Below, piece after piece: positions 32,178-44,916 of a stretch of 64,000 bases of DNA (the stretch's first letter is position 1; each line of letters starts with the position of its first letter). Source of the stretch: Chloranthus sessilifolius (taxonomy: Eukaryota; Streptophyta; Magnoliopsida; Chloranthales; Chloranthaceae). The stretch is from the NCBI GenBank assembly GCA_021018995.1, contig CM037589.1:7517001-7581000 (forward strand), in the 5' to 3' direction. The position numbers were made by a program, and so were the translations under genes. The notes under the pieces are model-generated. The model was not told the origin of the DNA, did no database searches, and was given only the letters and a program-made list of their open reading frames with translations.

Positions 32178-32734
32178 GGGTTCTTCCTTCTTAGATTATT
32201 AGTGTTGTTCGTGTTGGGTTTTTTTGTAGGTAGCTTTTTGTTACTTCCATCTCACTTAAACAATCAAGGAAAAATCATTCATCTGTTTTGAAGCAGAGGA
32301 TGTAGATTTGTTTTACTTTTGGAGATGTGTGGATAGTAAAATCACCTGAATCTCACATTCGATAGAGAAAACCCCCGACCTGCGCTGTATTTGATTGCCG
32401 CCACTAATGTGATAACGCCGTTTGGGTCTGGACTTAATCCCATGCCAAAAACAAGCCGGAACTGGATAATGGATCTTGGAATCACGGGCCTACCATCAGA
32501 GGGTAGGGTTGGGGTTTACATATCAAAAAAATGACCTTAACACCACTTTCACTGTCAAAATTTATTTTAAGGTTACTTCTCTTGGTTGTATATCACATGA
32601 AATAAAAAAAACCGATGATCCATGTTTTTGGTGGGTGTACCTTTTTTGACCTTTGTTTAAATGCCGTGGCTGTAACATAAAGTGGTGGGGTAGTAGCACC
32701 CTCCTTTATATTTTAGTAAGCTGTCCACGTTTTG

Positions 32735-32895
32735 GAATCTAACACCATTTATTTTGAGGATCGAATCATGAACGTTTACTGTGCATGTAGGACACCTTTT
32801 GCTTTCGTTAGGAGAAACGATGAATAAAGGATGATAAATTAACACCGTCAAATGAAGGAATTCTCAAAATAAATGGTGTTAGATTGGAGGATATA
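32735..32895. mobile_element. Small MITE with 27-bp inverted ends
   Basis: AATCTAACACCATTTATTTTGAG on the left is repeated in inverse form at 32868-32892. The 110-bp centre is unrelated sequence. Inverted ends of about 25 bases in a 155-bp unit fit a MITE. Target duplication not resolved. Confidence 0.6.
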
Positions 32896-32899
32896 CTTT

Positions 32900-34232
32900 T
32901 CACCGGACGACCAATCTAAGAAGGAAGTAGACGAAGGGAAATCTGAAGAGATAAGATTTGATGTTTACCAAACCATTAAAAAAAGAATTAAAGTAAGCAA
33001 GTGGGTGTTATTTCTTTAATGAACATCAGTTCGAGTCATTTTCGTAGCAAGCTGGGGTGAATGCGATATTTTCAAGTGGCGACAAACTCTTGTAGCTCCA
33101 ATGAGTAAGAAGTTTGATCAGGACTAATGGCTCTGATTTAAACACCGATATGGTGTTTAAATTATCTTTTACCTTTAGATTAGACTTTTTATTATATTAC
33201 ACTTATGATATTTACCGCATATAAAGTAACGATCATCATTAGAATACAGCTCGGTAAAATTTAGAACAACGGTTGGTATTAGTATTACTGTTACACAGAT
33301 TTGATGGTTCAAATATGTTCAAATCTCTCAAAAACGTGCAATTTTTTAAACCATTATATTATCCTTCATCTTAATCTAGTATATATTTTCACGCCATTAA
33401 TAGTTTAAGATCATATAAATACCATTTTACTTTTGAAAAATGGCCCAGAGAGTGGGTTCAATTAGATAAAGAAGGGGAAGGCTATGGTAGTGCTATTGGT
33501 GCAGAAGACTAAGCTAGGTGCACAACGGAGTTGTGAAGGACCGTGGAAACATCTTTCTCCGGGTAGGGGTTGCTCAATATCTGCTGAACGAGCCCGAGCG
33601 GCTCCACGACCCAGAAAAGCAAAGTGAAAAGTGGCGTGGAGAGCTATAATCCATGCTCAGCTATGGCCCGTTCGTTCAACGTGGGCGATTTGGTCTTACC
33701 AGCAACACAGTCAGTGCGGGCTGGAGGCAAGGAGTCTTAACTCTTAAGGTCGCACCAGCTATCGTTTTGATCATTATCATTGTCAAATCACGATCTAATG
33801 GTTGAATTTAGTTTGCAAAGCATCAAATTAAACAAATTAACTATGGTGTGCAAGTAGGGCACGGGTAATAATGAGTTGGACCTCTGATCTGCGTCGGAAT
33901 TCTGTTGGAAGCAGTGGTTAAATACTGATGTTAGTGTTTCTAGCTCAGCATTGGAAATTTGCTCATATCAATCTTTAATATAAAGCAATGGTAAATTATG
34001 TAATGGTGGTGAGGGTTCCATGTTGTTCCTGGATGTCGGGTGGTGGGCCCGAGCTTAATTTCTTTGCCAAAAGGAAGACCGCCGCATGGCCATCATAGAA
34101 CACCATTATTGGGCCCGAGCTTAATTTCTTGGACTTGTCGACTTTGGATATTGGATTCGAGAACACCATTATTGGAGCAGCTAGGTGAAAGAAAGTGAGT
34201 CTTCCTTGTCCTTGTCTTATGGAGTAAAACAT
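32900..34232. other. No gene recognised
   Basis: Mixed AT-rich sequence. A moderately GC-rich island at 33440-33740 gives short frames, including a stretch near RSFNVGDLVL that recalls the region after a gypsy integrase core. It is too short to assign. Confidence 0.4.
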
Positions 34233-34858
34233 GGGATATTTTTAGGATCGACCCTTTTAGATTTACCTTTTCTTATAGTTTCATCTTGTTCATAGCCGAC
34301 CAGCTTTAAGCCGAGTCAGTTCCAACTAACAGAAAAAGTCTCAAATCTCCCTTTTTACATTTTTATCGTTCTACATAGTTTAAAATTTTAAAAATTTACA
34401 ATTTTTTTATATTTTATGCGATGTGAAGCAACATATATGATGTCTGATTTGAAGGTCACAATATAAAGATTAATGATACGAAAGATTTACACAAAAAAAA
34501 ATGCGATATCACCTCTTTAACAAAAAAAATATAAAAAGGCTGTCTATACAATCGTATTTTTTTATTTTTTATTTGGTTAAAGAGGCGATATCACCTTTTT
34601 TCGTGTTAATCTTTGACAGCATCGATCTTTATATCATTACCTTCAAATCAGATGGTATAAATGCTACTTCCCATTAATATAAAAAAGTGCAATTTTTTAA
34701 ATGTTAAACTATATAGAACGATAAAAAGTATGAGAAGGGGTATTTGAGACTTTTTATGCTAACTGTAATTGACTTGGCTTGAAGCGTGATTTGGTGAAAG
34801 GTGAAACTATATGCTCTCTCCCGGAAAAGGTAAATCTTACGGGTCTTAGAAACTTCCC
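34233..34858. mobile_element. Foldback element, about 625 bp
   Basis: The left arm has GATTTACCTTTTC, AGCTTTAAGCCGAGTCA, AAAAAGTCTCAAAT and TTTATCGTTCTA. The right arm (34690-34858) carries the inverse of each in order (TAGAACGATAAAAAG, TTTGAGACTTTTT, TTGGCTTGAAGC, GGAAAAGGTAAATC). It is the same family as the arms at 20265-20415, 21030-21150 and 28425-29085. Confidence 0.6.
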
Positions 34859-34859
34859 C

Positions 34860-35740
34860 TAAAATAATGTGAAGCGTTATTGAGATCTGGCATTGATTTA
34901 CGCTACTTTTTGTCTCTGCAACCGGCTGCATTTTCACATAAAGCTTTTATTGGGCTAAAGGTGGTACGTTTTGTCCATGCAACTAACTGCATTTTCAGCT
35001 GCCAATTAATTAGCATGAATGCATGATAACCCACAATAACCCTGTTGTGGGTTGAGAATCATTTAGTATAACCTCCTAAAATATGGTAAAGTTGTTGGTT
35101 TTTTACTATGGTTTATCACGTATTGGTAACTTGAAAACCTATATGTTTATCCCCTATTTTCGAGGGAGCCGTAATATGTTTTGATACTTTACAGTAAATA
35201 GGGATAATAGTAATATATTTATCACCCTTAAAATTACTCAAAACAGTTTAATCGATGGTATAACTTTTTCTCATGCCACATTTTACCATATATTCCTTCT
35301 ATCCAAAGAGCCCCTTAAAATATCATTTAAAATAAAATAAAAGGTAAGATATAAAAGGGACACGTGTTCTAATATGGATCAACACATGGCATTTGAATTG
35401 AAGATCATATGTCAAGTGCCATGTGTTCCCAAAACAACACCCATTTTGGTTCACATGCCACCTAGGATGTACTCCGGAGGAGAATAAATAAAGGGAGAAA
35501 AGACTGATTTTGAGTACTGTTTTGTCTATCAAAACCCTCGTCAAAGTGATCCTAGGTTGAATTTCAAGTCCTTTGACCACATTTTCAATGGCCAATGTCT
35601 ACCCTTTATATAAAATAAAAAAAATTGTCCACCAACCTGATTGTCCTTAGGCAAGTTACAGTGACACCTAATCCCTTAGATGGTTGCCATGTGCAGCCCA
35701 CCTAGCTCAAGGCTTGGATCCCGGACCCCTCTCTCTCTCT
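34860..35740. other. No gene; repeat-derived sequence
   Basis: A block at 35340-35470 carries AACACATGGCATTTGAATTG, AAGTGCCATGTG and CCAAAACAACACCCATTTT, placing it with the microsatellite-associated hairpin family (35800-36525). The remainder shows nothing recognisable. Confidence 0.4.
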
Positions 35741-35742
35741 TT

Positions 35743-35802
<60 letters not shown>
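35741..35802. repeat. Compound (TA)n(TG)n microsatellite
   Basis: A CT run and TA dinucleotides are followed by about 19 TG units. It forms the left border of the hairpin at 35803-36525. Confidence 0.95.
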
Positions 35803-35805
<3 letters not shown>

Positions 35806-36525
35806 TAGAGAAATGCTTCCAGATGTAGCACTCGAGGGCTACACCTGATGACAAATCACATGCCAAGTGGCATGATCAATCAAAAACAACACCCATTTTA
35901 GGTAATCAGCCATAGGACGTGATTTTAAAAAAAATTATTTTTTTTACTTTTTGTTGTCGGTTTGATGGATCAAAGATAAGGTAAAGGCTCAACAACTTCA
36001 TGCGTTGAGCATTGGATCATGGCCATTTTATTTTTTTGTACCTAATCAATCTTCTCTAAGTTGTCGTGTCGCTCAATCCTCGTGATGGGTGCAACTTGGT
36101 ATGTAGCTAACATTGACATAGTCCTCGGGGATATGCCCAGATGTATAGTCCCGAGCCCATGACTATACACTCGAGACTATTTGGGTACCCCATGGCACCA
36201 ATCACAAGGATCATGTGCGATGACCACTTGAATAATAACAATCATGTATCACCCAAAAAATTTGGACTCTATCCGATGCTTATCCATTGTTAAAAATGTA
36301 GTCAAAGATACCTAAAATTAATGCACCTAGTTGGTTGGACATTACCTTAACTTTGACCCATTAAACGAAGCTCAAAAAAGTCGTAAAAAAGGGGAAAAAT
36401 AAAATTACTCATATGCCCATAGCTGATAAACCCGAAATGGGTGTTATTTTGAATTGATCATGCCGCGTGGCAAGTGATCTGGCACCCAAGTGTAACTATT
36501 TTTGCTACACTTCCCAATCCTCATA
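35803..36525. mobile_element. Microsatellite-bordered hairpin repeat
   Basis: The left end (TTCCAGATGTAGCACTC, CAAATCACATGCCAAGTGGC, AACAACACCCATTTTAGG) recurs in inverse form at about 36420-36525. A (TA)(TG) run lies on its left and a short (TA)n on its right. Related copies are at 38340-38990 and 57775-58180. Confidence 0.55.
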
Positions 36526-36649
36526 TATATATATATACTAGTGGCAGTGCACGTGGTAACATTAAATTTTGATTCCATATTACACATCTCGGAAAGTGGT
36601 CAAAGAACCATGTTGATGTGCATTCATAATTATCTTAACCTTTTGGAAT

Positions 36650-38010
36650 ATGTATAATCTGAAAAAATCCGATTGCCCGATGGTGGGCTCATAATCTCAA
36701 GATCAATTGTGCGAAAGATTTGGAAGAAAAACGATATTCATCATCTGATTTAAAGCAACCAACAATTAAAACAAATAAAACTTAAGAAGGAAAAATCTTG
36801 GGTTGTAAATAGAGTTATTATTGGACAACAGGTCTATTTCATCTTCTCTCAATGATTATCAGAAGCATAATGACCAAAGATAGGCACAAAAATAAAACGG
36901 CTCCGAAAATATACCAAAAAAAGGTAAATTTGGGTAATTTCGCAAAAAAGTGGGAAAATTACGAAAATGAAAAATATATTAATAATTATAAAAAATAAAA
37001 AATATACATGTTTTGACCAAACATGGGTTTTAAAAAGAAAAAAAGCGGTTTAAAACATATTTTTCAAAAAAAAGGAGTTTAAAACACGTTTTTGTTTTTT
37101 AAAAACCAAAATTTAAAAAAAAAAAAAAAAAATCTCGAGTTTTTTTCATTTTTTTCAAAAAAAGAGTAGATTTGGTCACTATGGTCCCAAGGATACTCTT
37201 TATTTTTGAGTCTACCAAATCTTAAAAGGCACCTCCGCTTAAAACTATTGGGTGCTTTGAATTAGAAACAAATAATCCTAATATCAAGGGTGTACCATTA
37301 GACGATTTATTTATTGATATTATAAAATTAACCCAGAATTCACGTGACCCACATCACGCTCAAACATGATGTCCAAATCAATTTTTGAGATTTGTGTCAC
37401 ACGAAATAAAAACGGACCGTCTGATGCTAGTGGAAGATTTGGGACAAAAAACTCTAACATCTAATCCATTCAATAATTTTCAGCATAGGGGGCCCATTTA
37501 GTTATAATCAAAGATTCTTCTTCTAATTCGATTATGCAAATAAAAGTTCCCTTATTATAAATGTATTGTGATTGGTCATGCAATAATTAAGATATCTCTA
37601 TTTACAACCAATGATTCTTTCTTTTCGACTCAAATTTCAGATACTTTAAACCATTGACTAATTTGAATCAAGAAATCTTTCTTCCTAAAATTTGACACGA
37701 TATCTTAAGATTATAAACATAACATTAAGCAGATAGATTTTGATTCTACGAGATAAACATCCCAAAAAACAAGATCATGACATACATGATAAGTGATTCT
37801 CTACTCACTTTTTTGGAATATGTTCCTAGTGAATTCAAAATTTAGACGTCTGATGATAGAAAAGTGATCTCAAAATATATTATGAAGAAATTACGGATGA
37901 AAAATGATCTCATATCATCTGATATAAAGTTATTATAACTGAAGCATGTTAAACTTCTGTTGAGAAGGAAAAACTTTGGATTGAAAATAATGGCACCAAT
38001 AAATACATTC
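36650..38010. repeat. Cluster of hairpin MITE copies
   Basis: Copies of the 280-bp hairpin family lie at 36650-36830 (partial), 37240-37500 (palindromic) and 37610-38000 (palindromic). Diagnostic parts are ATCATCTGATTTAAAGC, CATTAGACGATTTATTT, and GAAAAATGATCTCATATCATC with its inverse. Low-complexity A- and T-rich sequence (36880-37160) separates the first two. Confidence 0.55.
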
Positions 38011-38339
38011 ATACTTACTCTTATCATTTAAAAGACTTTGGAAAGGCAAAATTAAAAGTAAAATCGTATATGACTATAGATATAAGGGACATTATTGAGA
38101 ATATCAAAATTGCAATAAATACATTCACACCTACTATTATCATTTAAAAGACTTTGAGAGGTAAATTTGGAAGAAAGAATATATATGATTATTGATATGA
38201 GAGGCATTATTTTGAATATGAAAATCAGATCATAGTAATTATATGCAACGAAAAAATTTAAGAATTATATTTGTTTTAAGAATTATATTCTTTTTTTATA
38301 TACAGGGAATAGATATGGAAAGTGAGACAATAGGTTTGA

Positions 38340-38940
38340 ATTCATAATAAGGATGGTGGGTTAGAACCCTAGATCACATGCCACTTGGCACATGATTCCA
38401 AAATAACACCTACTTTGGAATCATGTGCCACGTCGAATGTGATCTATGGAAAAAATTCAAAAATAAAAAGTTTTTTTTTGGCTGTCAAATACCACCTACA
38501 CCATGGGTCAAAATTTCATCCGATACCAATACGTATTGGACGATACATATCGGTTTTGAACTGGGACGATACGGTACATTCAATATACCGTATCGCCATT
38601 TTGTATGCATATACCCGGACGATACATTCAATGTATCGTCCGGTATTTTACTATTCCGATACGTATCGTCCGATACATATCGGTTTTGAGCTCGGACGAT
38701 ACGTATCCGATACCCGATATTTTGACCCATGACCTACACACCCTAGTGCATTGAATTTTTCCACATTTGCCTACATTTTGGATGATTAATATGCATTAGA
38801 TCATGTCCAAATTTTTTTGCATGGCCCCTTATCGTCCTTAAGGGGATATCAATAGAACCTGATCCCTCAATTGGATGCCATATCGACCACATCTGATTCT
38901 AACCCAGCCTCCGGCAGTGGGTTGAACCCTTAGTCCCGGG

Positions 38941-38990
<50 letters not shown>
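38340..38990. repeat. Microsatellite-bordered repeat copy
   Basis: It starts near AGATCACATGCCACTTGGC and CCAAAATAACACCTACTTTGG, and ends at CCTTAGTCCCGGGCC beside a (TA)n run. The same order is seen at 35700-36530 and 57775-58130. A palindromic foldback (38502-38731) is inserted within it. Confidence 0.5.
38502..38731. mobile_element. Palindromic foldback MITE with perfect 8-bp duplication
   Basis: The 230-bp element begins CATGGGTCAAAATTTC and ends GATATTTTGACCCATG. ACCTACAC is duplicated exactly on both sides (38494-38501, 38732-38739). The inside is made of inverted ATCGGTTTTGA, CGATACGTATCG and ACGATACATTCAATGTATCGTCC modules. An 8-bp duplication suggests hAT-type transposition. Sister copies are at 56509 and 59661. 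Confidence 0.88.

Positions 38991-39014
<24 letters not shown>
38944..39014. repeat. (TA)n(GA)n microsatellite
   Basis: About 22 TA units are followed by about 13 GA units. It lies about 210 bases beyond the BAC1 stop codon and may fall in or next to the 3' UTR. Confidence 0.95.
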
Positions 39015-39220
39015 AATGTTTTCGTCTTTTACAAACCTTCTCATTCTTCTCAGAGAAAGCTTCTCCAAAGCAAAGCTATACACTTGGGGTGTGCAACATG
39101 CGCATGGCTAAGCCAACAGAAGCACAGCTTAACCAAATCTTAATAATAGCCCCTGTAAAGGCTAGAGGAGAAACCGCTAATGAATCAATTAGAAGACCAA
39201 AGACGACTAGAAACCCATTT

Positions 39221-41290
39221 TCACGCACGCTTAATCCCAAGAATTTTTGCAGTAAGCTCCCAGGTAACAATGGCAGCAGCATTCGCCGGAAATGCCCTCA
39301 CCAGTGTGGGCCCCAAACCGGCATACCACCCTCTCAGTCCCACTCTCCTGTATATCTATAAAAGCAAACCCAGTAAAACTCTACAATGCTAAGTCTGAAA
39401 AATAAAGAAGCAGAAACGGGAAATTACAGTTACCGAGGTTAGAGTCTGGAAAGGATTACGACTTGAATTTGCATCTGGGGCAGTCTGAATAACAGTTTTT
39501 GCCACATCCAATGGCAAAACAGTAGACCAGTACTGTAAAGGCAGAAGCAGAATGTAAAGATATAATCCGATAAGAAATTATAGCATAACGACAGATTATT
39601 AAACATCATGCTTGGCCACCCCAGTGATGGGCAACTTTTTTATCAGCAAGGATGAAATTCCATTGAAAAAATAAAATTACATTCAGATCAGGCTAAGTGA
39701 CAAGCTTAGGAGCTCATAGAGCTGAAAAGGGGGGGAAAACAAAAAAAATATATAAACAAAAGAGGAAACACAAAAGGCATGGACTCGGCACGACCGAGCC
39801 CACCACTACCAAAAAATAAGGTTCCAATATGTATCGACATCCCTAGAAGTGCAACCGCGGAACGGTCTCACAAGGATAGCCCAGGACTGCACCCCGCTAA
39901 TGATATTAATGATGGTGACCCCAGTGATGGGCAACGTCTTGTTGATTCATTCAGTCCATTCGATGGGCTGCCCAAATGAGAGTTACTCGGATTGCTTGGA
40001 AGAGTCAACCTGAAAATAATTTGGGTACAGCCCATCCAACGGACAGTCTGGATGGATAAGAATATGCACCAATGTGACCCAATGATTGGAAGAACCATGG
40101 AAGTAAAATTATGACTTTGTTCTCAAACACAATATTTTAAGTAATCAACACTTACAGCAATCCCAGAAAGCCCGCCACTGATTATGCCAATACCGACTTC
40201 GTTCAATAATTCTGGCAGATGGCTAAGACCAGATGAAGTACAATCCAGTTGTGAATGCATGTAATAACGACTATATTCATAAGTGCTAAAGAAAACGGCA
40301 TTCCCAATGGATTCTCTTAATAAAGTTGCAAAACCTCCACGAAATATACCCTTAATCTGACAAAGCAGTTTCTCCATCAGTTCAAACCATGTACCTTAGC
40401 AAGTGCCAAAGTAGACCGAATATAGCTTACCCCTTCGCTCTTTATCGTTTTTAGAGCACAATCAAGAGGACCACTGTATTTTTCATACTTTGAAATTGCT
40501 GAACCAATCCCCTGAACTTGCATCCTACACTGGAAAAACTGTGTTACACGAAGAAATATGGAAAATAGAAAGTATGTTATATAAAGTTGCAGACTGAGTA
40601 CTGAGTTTTTCAAAAACTCAGCCAGGTTGACATAGAAAGCCGCTTAACAAATATCCAAGTTAATTCAAGATATAAACACTATTCAATGCACTTACCTTCA
40701 CTAGCTCTGCCGGACATAGGATGAAGCTGATTATGGATCCACCATACGCTGCTGAAGGAACAATTATTTGGAGTTGTGGTCTACCATTCTGGCCTTCTCC
40801 CTTTGCAAGAGAAACAACATAAAATGTCACTACAAAGCAACAGGCACAAGGTCACTCTTATTTAAAAAGAACTCGTACTAGGTCAATCTATTTTTATCCA
40901 AATGATCAAACCTTGAGAAATGCACTGCTATTTATGAGCACACATATGATCTTTCACTGATTTGGCGCTCAAAGTTATCAGCGCATTTACTAAGGCTGTC
41001 GGTTTGAGATTGACCTGAGTAGCACTAGTGGCACTTGGGTCAGGTACCTTGTGCTAAATCTACTTAAAAATGTATCCAACAGCAATAAAAATTACAGTAG
41101 CTAGCAAGTGTATCATCCCACAACATAATAAGTGATAAAAATCAGCATAAAAATCTGAAAATCTTGATTTGATTTCCGAAGTAAAAACCTGCAATGACTG
41201 TTTCATTTGGGAATAAATGCCAAAAATAAGGGAACTTTCAAATGCCATTCCAATAAATGAAGATGTTGCACCTCTGTAAAGTCCTTTCAC
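39221..41290 (-). CDS. BAC1: Mitochondrial basic amino acid (arginine) carrier BAC1, 3' six exons
   Basis: Six leftward exons keep one frame: 41189-41290, 40696-40800, 40431-40529, 40156-40356, 39434-39532 and 39221-39355. All are joined in phase 0 with GT-AG borders, giving 245 residues and a stop at 39221-39223. The product reads VKGLYRGATSSFIGMAFESS, then LCPAELVKCRMQVQG (carrier signature P-x-E-x-x-K), GIFRGGFATLLRESIGNAVF, VLPLDVAKTVIQT (P-x-D-x-x-K) and ends GLGPTLVRAFPANAAAIVTW. The order and wording match Arabidopsis BAC1 (At2g33820), an inner-membrane exchanger of arginine, lysine and ornithine. About 65 N-terminal residues, including the first P-x-D-x-x-K signature and first helix, are absent. 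I did not find them up to 64 kb, where LINEs and LTR elements fill the upstream DNA. Either an intron exceeds 22 kb or the gene is truncated. Confidence 0.9.
39636..39917 (-). mobile_element. Short 5'-truncated LINE-1 insertion in a BAC1 intron
   Basis: The 282-bp insert starts with a T run (a poly-A tail on the minus strand) and TATCAGCAAGGATGAAATTCC, a typical plant L1 3' end. It is flanked by a perfect 18-bp duplication ACCCCAGTGATGGGCAAC (39618-39635 and 39918-39935). It lies in the intron between the exons at 39434-39532 and 40156-40356. Length and tail would also allow a SINE, but no A/B boxes are seen. Confidence 0.85.
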
Positions 41291-42140
41291 CTGTAAAACA
41301 AAACAGTTGTTTATAGCACATGAAATGAGGAGAAATTTGAAAAAGCCCGAAAAGAATCTGAATATCCATTTACAATATATAAAACGCTTGTTAGGTGCTC
41401 AAAAGGAGCACTTTCACAGTGCTCCGATCTTCATTTCACACTCCACATCGCACACAAACATGGTTTTCACGTAGAGCAAGAAGGCACTGCATAGATCATT
41501 TTAAAAAACAACTCATCTCCATGGAAAAGGTCGAAAATCAACTACATTCAAAAGTTCAATTTTCAAATGGTATTAATCATAAGTAGATATCAAATTTCAA
41601 ATTTTTTTGTTAAATTGATCTAGGTGATGTCCCCTTGGTTCACGTGGTACAAAAGTAAGATTTTTTGCACATGGAAGCTTCTGAGGTAGCTCGGAGCATG
41701 TGATATGCAATGCAACCTAAGCACTCAGTGACATTGAATGTAAATATTTTCTTGTTTAAGTCTTAATCTCATTATTAGTAACTCTTCATGTTCTAATCCA
41801 AATGGTCTAATTTGTATCATTGATGAGTTCTTGTGGTTATTATCCAATATCTCTGAACAATTAGCAAACAAAAGTATTCTTTAGGAATGAACCTTGTAAA
41901 GAGTTTTTCCTGATATGCTGGCACCAGAGACAGAAACAAAGTCTCGAACGAAATTATCATAGGACTGAATGAATATAATACGTAGTGTTTGCATCTGATA
42001 CATGTTACACACTCTCATGTTAGAAACAGTGACTATGGTTTTTTGCTTCCCAAGGAACATGATAGAAAAATATCCATAAGCTGCTGAAAAAATATCCACC
42101 AACCACCTCCCACCTCAATAATCAGGCAAGCAGCACAAAG
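41291..42140. other. Upstream BAC1 intron or flank; no gene recognised
   Basis: AT-rich sequence directly upstream of the first identified BAC1 exon. No earlier exon (for example one encoding GHPFDTVKV) could be found on the minus strand. Short frames show no domain. Confidence 0.5.
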
Positions 42141-42149
42141 CAATGGAAG

Positions 42150-42285
42150 CAGATGCAAGAAACTCAGCTCCTGTAGGCCAACCACCGGGATTTATCCCTA
42201 CTTACCTCGTACATGTGAACGTTCCCAGGGGGCTTGGTCAGGTGCTCTAAGAGACGCGGATACCCCGTCTTCGGGAAAAAAAAAC
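42150..42285 (+). mobile_element. SINE fragment (5' part missing)
   Basis: GTAGGCCAACCACCGGGATTTATC, then CCTACTTACCTCGTACATG, GTCAGGTGCTCTAAGAGACG and CGGATACCCCG align in order with the body of the SINE at 45099-45290 read on the minus strand. The tRNA-like head is missing. Confidence 0.55.
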
Positions 42286-42793
42286 TCAGCTCCTGCCTAA
42301 TGGCCTCTATATCTCCTCCATTGTTTGAGATGTCTAAAAGAGCATAAACGAAAGAAACAGTCCCCTGGTTTATCAGGAAAAACTGCAGCAAATTCGTCAA
42401 TGTAAAATTACCTTTCTTCTTCTAAGTCAAATCCACTGAGACAAATTGTTGAGATAGAAACCCCTGAAGTTGAAAATATCTGCAGTGCCAGAAATCAGCC
42501 ATGTACTCCCCCTCAAAACCACAAGATAAGAACACAATACCACCTTCATGACCTGTGCAACTGAAGCATAACCATTAAATACACCATGCTTCTATCCTCA
42601 AAAGCTTCCAAATTTTCCACAAAAACAAAAAAGTGTCCATCAGTCAATGTTTTTATTCCATCACAAACAAAAAGTGACTAATGGAAGCATTTTCCTCTTG
42701 CCACCTCCTCCCTATAAAATCCAGTCCTCTTTCTTATCAAATTACTCACCAGAAGAGCAAGCATTCTCATGCTGGCTAAGGTTATCTATATCT

Positions 42794-44916
42794 TTTTTTT
42801 TTCTTTTGATCAATAAAGGCATCAAATATAAAAAAATAAAACCAGTGAGGAGCTGGGAAAGTACAAGAGGTCCAAAGCGACCCAAGAAAAGCAAAAACAC
42901 AAAAAGGAAGAACCAGAGAGCACCCTACCCTCTACCCAGGCCCCCAGACCGGCAGTCAACTTAACCAAAATCAAACAGGTCAGGAGGACCGCCAGTCCCA
43001 GGCTTAACTATGTTAAACCAAAGACACATCAACTCTAAGATACCATTCAGAATCAAGCCAACAGGGCGGCGCCTCCTACGGAATATACGATCATTCCTTT
43101 CAAGCCAAATGCTCCAAAGGACCGCAAAGAAGCCCACCTTCCAAAAGGCCAGCAGGTAGCCCTCCAAATGGGCTCCAAACCAGGACACAAAAAGGGAGGG
43201 AATGTCATAGGATATCATCACCCACAACATGCCCAAAGATCTGAAAATAACGGCCCAGATCTCTGCCGCTACCCAACACTCAAGAAAAAGATGAGAGGCC
43301 GACTCTTCCGCCTGCAAGCACAAAACGCATCTATTTGTCATATTTTTGCCCCGCACAATCAACTGATCAACAGTGAAGCCAGCATCTAGTATCACACAGC
43401 ATCCGATTCCTCATAAACTTATTCACCCGATCCTGAAGCTCGAGAAATGGTTGCAGCTCATCGTCCTTTAACAATCTTCGAGTAAAAATATTTCATACCA
43501 TCCTTCCCCCTTGCTCCAAAGACACCTCGTTCACGAGACACGTAGGGGAGGCAGCAATCCTAAAGATACTAGGGAAGGCGGCACACAGAGGACTAAAAGA
43601 TAACCACGGATCTAGCCAAAAACTGATATGTGAGCCATCGCCCCAGCTAAACTGAATCCATCCAACAAAATCAGGCCAAACTGAGCAAACTCCCTTCCAC
43701 CAAGCTGAAGGGTTTCTGATCCTAGTCACCCGAATACCCCATTCACCACTAGTTCAGCCATACTTTTGGGAAAGCACTTGAACGGTTGAACCCACAGGTT
43801 GTTCTTTTCTTCGTCCAAACCGGCTCTCCACAGCCATTTGCCTAACAAAGCTTTATTAACCTTCTGAAGCTTACGGATACCCAGCCTCCCAGCCTCTTTG
43901 GGCAAGTGACACACATCCCACCTAAATAAGTGGTACCTCCTGTCGAGCCTCGACCCCTCCTAAAGAAAGTTGCGCTGAATTTGCTCAAGCTTATCAATCA
44001 TCGTTGTCGGACATTTGAACATCGAGAGGTGGAAGACCGGGAGACTAGCCAGCACTGATTTAACTAGGGTCAGCCGACCACCACTGCTCAATAACTTGCC
44101 CTTCTAGGAAGCCAGTCGAGCTTCACACCTCTAGAACCCCGGATCCCACTCTGCCACCGAACACCAAGCGGCAACCCCAGATAGGTAATGGGTAGCTGTT
44201 GTGGGTTACAGTCAACCAAGTCCACTAACTGATACAACAGGCGCGAGTCCATACCAATCTCAGCTACCGAGGACTTAAGGAGATTAGCCCTTTTCCCCGA
44301 AACCGCTTCAAAAATTAGAAGCACATCTGCCATCTACTGAATCTCATCCGGGTCAGCCTTACAAAACAGCACCATATCATCTGCATACTGGAGATGTGTA
44401 ATAAACTGCCCTTAACCTCCCATCGGAATTCCAGAAATCAGGTTGAGTCGTCTGGCTTGCAAAAGGAGACCCCTAGCGCTTCCCCTACCATCATAAATAG
44501 TAGCAACGACAAGGGATCCCCCTGCCTCAGACTTCTCGAGCTTCTGAAGTAACCTGCCGAAGAGTCGCAAACCAGAACCGAAAACCAAAGGCAAAGAGAC
44601 ACACACCCTAATCCATCCCCTCCAAGCCTGCCCGAACCCGAATCGATACATCATGTAATCCAAACAATCCCAGCTAACCCTATCATATGCCTTTTCCATA
44701 TCAACTTTCCAAACCACCGCCAAAAGTCTATTTCGATGGGCATCATGAACCACCTCATGCGCCACCGCGACCATATCCGTAAGATTACGGCCTTGCACGA
44801 AAGCTCCTTGGTTAGCAGAGATGATCTCACCCAATAGAGGCTTGATATGATTAGCCAAAACTTTGGCCAAAATTTTGTAGAGGCGGTTCAGAAGACTAAT
44901 TGGCCTGAAGTCCCTA
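42794..44916 (-). mobile_element. 5'-truncated L1-type LINE (LINE A)
   Basis: The element reads leftward and ends in a poly-A tail (T run at 42793-42805). An 11-bp duplication ATCTATATCTT flanks it (42784-42794 and 44917-44927). It retains the reverse-transcriptase fingers and palm: FRPISLLNRLYKILAKVL at the 5' edge, NQGAFVQGRNLTDMV, DMEKAYDRVSW and the catalytic YADD (44376-44387). A C-terminal zinc-binding RVT domain follows (RCVLCLQAEESASHLFLECW, 43300-43330). Several frame breaks show it is dead. The endonuclease and ORF1 are missing through 5' truncation. Confidence 0.85.

Noticed and set aside
33440-33740. Gene or gypsy integrase fragment (RSFNVGDLVL-like)
   Set aside because: The match is about ten residues with no flanking integrase or chromodomain sequence.
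42164-42400. N-terminal exon of BAC1
   Set aside because: The 78-codon minus-strand frame has no carrier signature or transmembrane pattern, and part of it overlaps the SINE fragment.
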